Made by a program: the position numbers and the translations under genes. The notes below the pieces were generated by a model that saw only the letters and a program-made list of their open reading frames with translations, was not told the DNA's origin and searched no databases. A stretch of 64,000 bases of DNA from Candidatus Anammoxibacter sp. (GTDB lineage: Bacteria > Planctomycetota > Brocadiia > Brocadiales > Anammoxibacteraceae), in contig JAIQZQ010000115.1 of the NCBI GenBank assembly GCA_021777105.1, positions 26,407-90,406 of the forward strand, read 5' to 3'. The stretch's first letter is position 1. Each line of letters opens with the position of its first letter. Positions 61,490 to 64,000 of the stretch are shown here, in pieces.

Positions 61490-62157
61490 ACTTAATGTTT
61501 CAATGGAAAAACCGTAGGTTGGTAAATTATGGCAATTTAACTTTTGGCTCCCAAAAACGTTATTGTTGGACTTAAAATGACTGAAAACTGAGTTTTTGAA
61601 CGAATTGGCGTCTTAAAAACAAGGTTGGAACCCGTATAAGCCCAATTAAGGCAACATGTTACGGAAGGTTTGTGCATGAAGATATAATCTGGGGGCGATT
61701 TTTGCATGAAGTTCGAATGAGTTTATTAAATGCTGCAGAGGTTGATAAGTTTTTAGTTTACTCCTATTTTAACCAAATCACGATTGACGAGCTAAACCAA
61801 GGTAAGTGTTTGTTGTCTGTATCTACAGCATGCGTTGAATATGTCTTTAGCTTTATTTACATCTTCATAGCTCTATTCTTCTGCTTCTCTTATTGGTAAC
61901 ATTTCCTCTTGCATAGCCTTTAATTCTGAATGGCGCTATTTAGATTTTAGTATTTTTTTTGCATCCAAATTATAATAATTGATTTGCCCTTAGCTCCTCT
62001 TCGTATTTGCGGGATCAGCATATAAAAATTGGATTTTTCCAGGAACATTGGGAAAAAAGTGAGTTAAAATTAAATATAGGGAGGGGTAATTTAACTGAAA
62101 AATTGAATATACGATAGTTATTTTATTTTCTGAGACCTGAAGTGGAAGGGGGGCGTT
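61490..62157. other. Intergenic region, no gene recognised
   Basis: AT-rich DNA of 670 bp. A 75-codon frame (61672-61899) has no clear ribosome site or motif and is not counted as a gene. AAGGGGGG just before 62158 is the ribosome site of the next gene. Confidence 0.4.
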
Positions 62158-63318
62158 ATGAGACAGCTTGAGAAAATATTGGTGGCAACCGATTTTACAA
62201 AAGCCGCGGACAATGCTTTAAAAATGGCCATTGACGTAGCCAAAACTTTTAACTCCGAGATTATTTTAACACATGTTATCCCGGGCATCTTTGCCTTCAA
62301 GAAATCATCTGAAGCGGTAAGAGATGCGGCTGATGATAACCTGGAAAAAAGGCGAATCGAGATTGTTAATAATAAGGTCAAGGTAAACAGCGCGCATTTA
62401 GTTTATGGCAGCGCTTTCGACAATATAATAAAATTTGCTGATTTTCATGATGTGAACTTAATAATAATGGGCTCGGGAGAGAAAGAAAAAGGCGACCATT
62501 TTAAATTAGGCATTAATGCCCAAAAAATGATCCGTAAATCAAACAAACCTGTTTGGATAGTGAAACAGAATGCAGAGCCTGTTGTTAAAAAAGCCCTTTG
62601 TCCTGTGGATTTCTCATTGCCGTCGCGCCGGGCTTTGGAAAATGCCGTCCATCTGGCTAGAAATCTTGACGCGGAACTTACAGTTTTAAATGTAATCCAA
62701 CCTCTACACAACGACTACACGGGCATCGCTGTAATGCCTTATGAAAAAGAGGAAACATATGAGAAGTTTGAAGAATCACAGTTTAATAAATTTCTTCACG
62801 ATTGTGATTTTTATAATGTTAAATGGAATAAAGAAGTTCGCAAAGGCGAACCATATAAGGAGATCCTTAAAGCTATTGCGGATGAAGGGTTTGATCTCTT
62901 AATTATGGGAGCTACCGGCATGTCCGCCCTTGTCCGGGTTCTTATGGGAAGTGTAACTGAAAAGGTTGTCCGTGAAGTCCCATGCTCTATTGTTACATTA
63001 AAATCTGAAGACGCAATCAGAGTACGGCTGGAAAAAGAGGTGGCAAACATAGAGGAATTCTTTAAAAACGGCAAGGAATTGATGGGAAAAGGGTTTAACA
63101 AAGAAGCATTAGTTCAATTTCACAATTGTTTGAATATTGACATAGACTTTGAACCCGCGTTGGAATCCATGGCTGTTGTCTATGATAGATTAGGCCAGAA
63201 AGAACAATCTGAAAATACCAGGATGCAAGCAAAGCGTGTAAGGGAACGGGCCGGCCAACAAAAAATTGAAGCCGAAATGCTTAGCCGGCACACATTGTTT
63301 GGCAAACATTCAATATAA
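62158..63318 (+). CDS. Tandem universal stress protein with TPR-like tail
   Basis: Two UspA domains lie in a row: residues 1-140 (ILVATDFTKAADNALKMAID to IMGSGEKEKGDHFKLGI) and 145-290 (ALCPVDFSLPSRRALENAVH to IMGATGMSALVRVLMGS). The second has the nucleotide-binding GATGMSALVRVLMGSVTEKV; the first is altered at this motif. A helical tail (about 300-386, with FFKNGKELMGKGFNKEALVQ) looks like one or two TPRs. Such proteins bind ATP and help survival under stress. It is alone between repeat-rich gaps. Confidence 0.9.
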   Translation: MRQLEKILVATDFTKAADNALKMAIDVAKTFNSEIILTHVIPGIFAFKKSSEAVRDAADDNLEKRRIEIVNNKVKVNSAHLVYGSAFDNIIKFADFHDVNLIIMGSGEKEKGDHFKLGINAQKMIRKSNKPVWIVKQNAEPVVKKALCPVDFSLPSRRALENAVHLARNLDAELTVLNVIQPLHNDYTGIAVMPYEKEETYEKFEESQFNKFLHDCDFYNVKWNKEVRKGEPYKEILKAIADEGFDLLIMGATGMSALVRVLMGSVTEKVVREVPCSIVTLKSEDAIRVRLEKEVANIEEFFKNGKELMGKGFNKEALVQFHNCLNIDIDFEPALESMAVVYDRLGQKEQSENTRMQAKRVRERAGQQKIEAEMLSRHTLFGKHSI

Positions 63319-63579
63319 TGCAGCCAACAAAAAGTTTGCTTATTGGATATATGGCAAAGCTTATGCCTTTGTTCAGACATTAATTTTGCGATTTTAATAA
63401 TTTACACAAATAGTGGCACAGGCATCCTTGCCTGTGTTTCAAATGATCCTTGGCAGTATGCCGGCGCCGTTAACCATCGCCCTTAGGTGGTTTTCAGACA
63501 AAAGTATCTCTCAATTCAGGCGCGAATTAGTTGCCCATGGGACATATTATAGTCAAACAAATCAGGTTTTCGAAAAATA
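63319..63579. repeat. Intergenic repeats, with broken copy 3 of the 92-bp repeat
   Basis: CACAGGC-atcctt-GCCTGTG (63417-63436) is a perfect hairpin of a widespread type. From 63548 to 63579 the sequence matches the first 32 bp of 56790-56883, then breaks off at CGAAAAATA, where the IS1182-like element begins. Confidence 0.7.
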
Positions 63580-64000
63580 CTCTGGTTACCAAACTAGGCA
63601 GACTGGGTCAAATGAGATTTTAAAAATTAGCGTACGCCGGTTGTCGGGATTATGTTATAATATTTTCTATAATATAGAAAATATAAATAATAGGAGATAA
63701 CAATGGCGTATATAAATGCGAACAGAGATCAACAAATGTTTTTTCCCCCACAATAGAAGATTATGTAAGATTTGACAATCCAGTAAGAGCTTACGATGCA
63801 TTTATAGAAGCATTAGATTTCAATGGGCTAGGAATAGTCTTAAATGGAATGAAAGCAGTAGCAAAAGAGTATAATCCTAAGATGCTGCTGAAAATAATAG
63901 TCTTCGGTTATTCTTACGGTATAAGGACATCGCGTAAACTAGAGAGAGCGTGCCATGATAATTTGTCATTTATATGGTTGACGTCAGATTTAAAGCCGGA
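63580..64000 (+). mobile_element. IS1182-like insertion sequence, left end
   Basis: The left boundary is placed where the 92-bp repeat stops matching (63580, CTCTGGTTACC). The element carries the start of a DUF772-type transposase and runs off the window. The right end and target duplication cannot be seen. Confidence 0.7.
63703..64000 (+). pseudogene. IS1182-family transposase N-terminus with a frameshift
   Basis: An ATG at 63703 behind AGGAG reads MAYINANRDQQMFFPP, then meets a stop (TAG) after five C's. Skipping one base restores TIEDYVRFDNPVRAYDAFIE and MLLKIIVFGYSYGIRTSRKL, the start of an IS1182 (DUF772) transposase with the RxSRxLE element. So one C is missing, or ribosomes shift by -1 in T6C5. 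The gene is also cut by the window edge. Confidence 0.75.

Noticed and set aside
61672..61899. 75-codon frame upstream of the stress protein
   Set aside because: No ribosome site, and no recognisable domain.

Overview
The window looks like one contig of a diderm, hopanoid-making, uncultured bacterium with moderately low GC. Signs of a two-membrane cell are an MsbA-like exporter, type II secretion/type IV pilus genes and an AsmA-like protein. A squalene-hopene cyclase implies hopanoids. The mix (GT-C membrane glycosyltransferases with PA14 tails, a large surface protein, many toxin-antitoxin genes, many palindromic intergenic repeats) recalls uncultured Planctomycetota/Omnitrophota-like or deltaproteobacterial genomes. 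No rRNA or tRNA was found, so the phylum is not claimed.

Layout. 0-6 kb: a partial HAD phosphatase (-), then purH, trpF and squalene-hopene cyclase (+). 6-15 kb: a leftward cluster reading cNMP-binding protein, gspI, gspJ, gspK, gspE/pilB, pilC/gspF and pilT, with an msbA-like transporter upstream. 15-23 kb: an accessory island of toxin-antitoxin modules (VapBC, MNT with a cut-off HEPN, XRE, RelBE, two ribbon-helix-helix proteins), a TPR protein, a candidate structured RNA and many palindromic repeats. 22.8-36 kb: a hybrid sensor kinase/regulator pair, a secreted C13-fold protein lacking its catalytic cysteine, an AsmA-like protein, a PleD-like diguanylate cyclase, tsaD, uvrB and moxR. 36-49 kb: a 1135-residue surface protein with a strong terminator, a second GspE, two PA14-tailed membrane glycosyltransferases, a Dpm1-like glycosyltransferase and Hsp20. 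49-55 kb: lon, a repeat-rich gap, a GT2 enzyme and nfo. 55-64 kb: a second accessory stretch with Phd/PIN, orphan HigA, an IS3 element abutting an Hsp20-like gene, htrA, AbrB/PIN, a decayed DUF433/DUF5615 pair, a tandem UspA protein and an IS1182-like element that runs off the end.

How the parts connect. The 6-12 kb cluster supplies motor ATPases, the inner-membrane platform and minor pseudopilins of a secretion machine; GspD and the major pseudopilin GspG are not here. The 42.8-48.3 kb genes suggest extracytoplasmic glycosylation: a Dpm1-like enzyme could load sugar on a polyprenyl lipid and the two GT-C proteins could transfer it, with PA14 domains facing outward. The neighbouring surface protein is a conceivable substrate, which is inference only. 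Several starts were moved from the longest reading frame to the ATG behind a good ribosome binding site. Seven genes or fragments shorter than about 60 codons, partial, or broken were found by direct reading.
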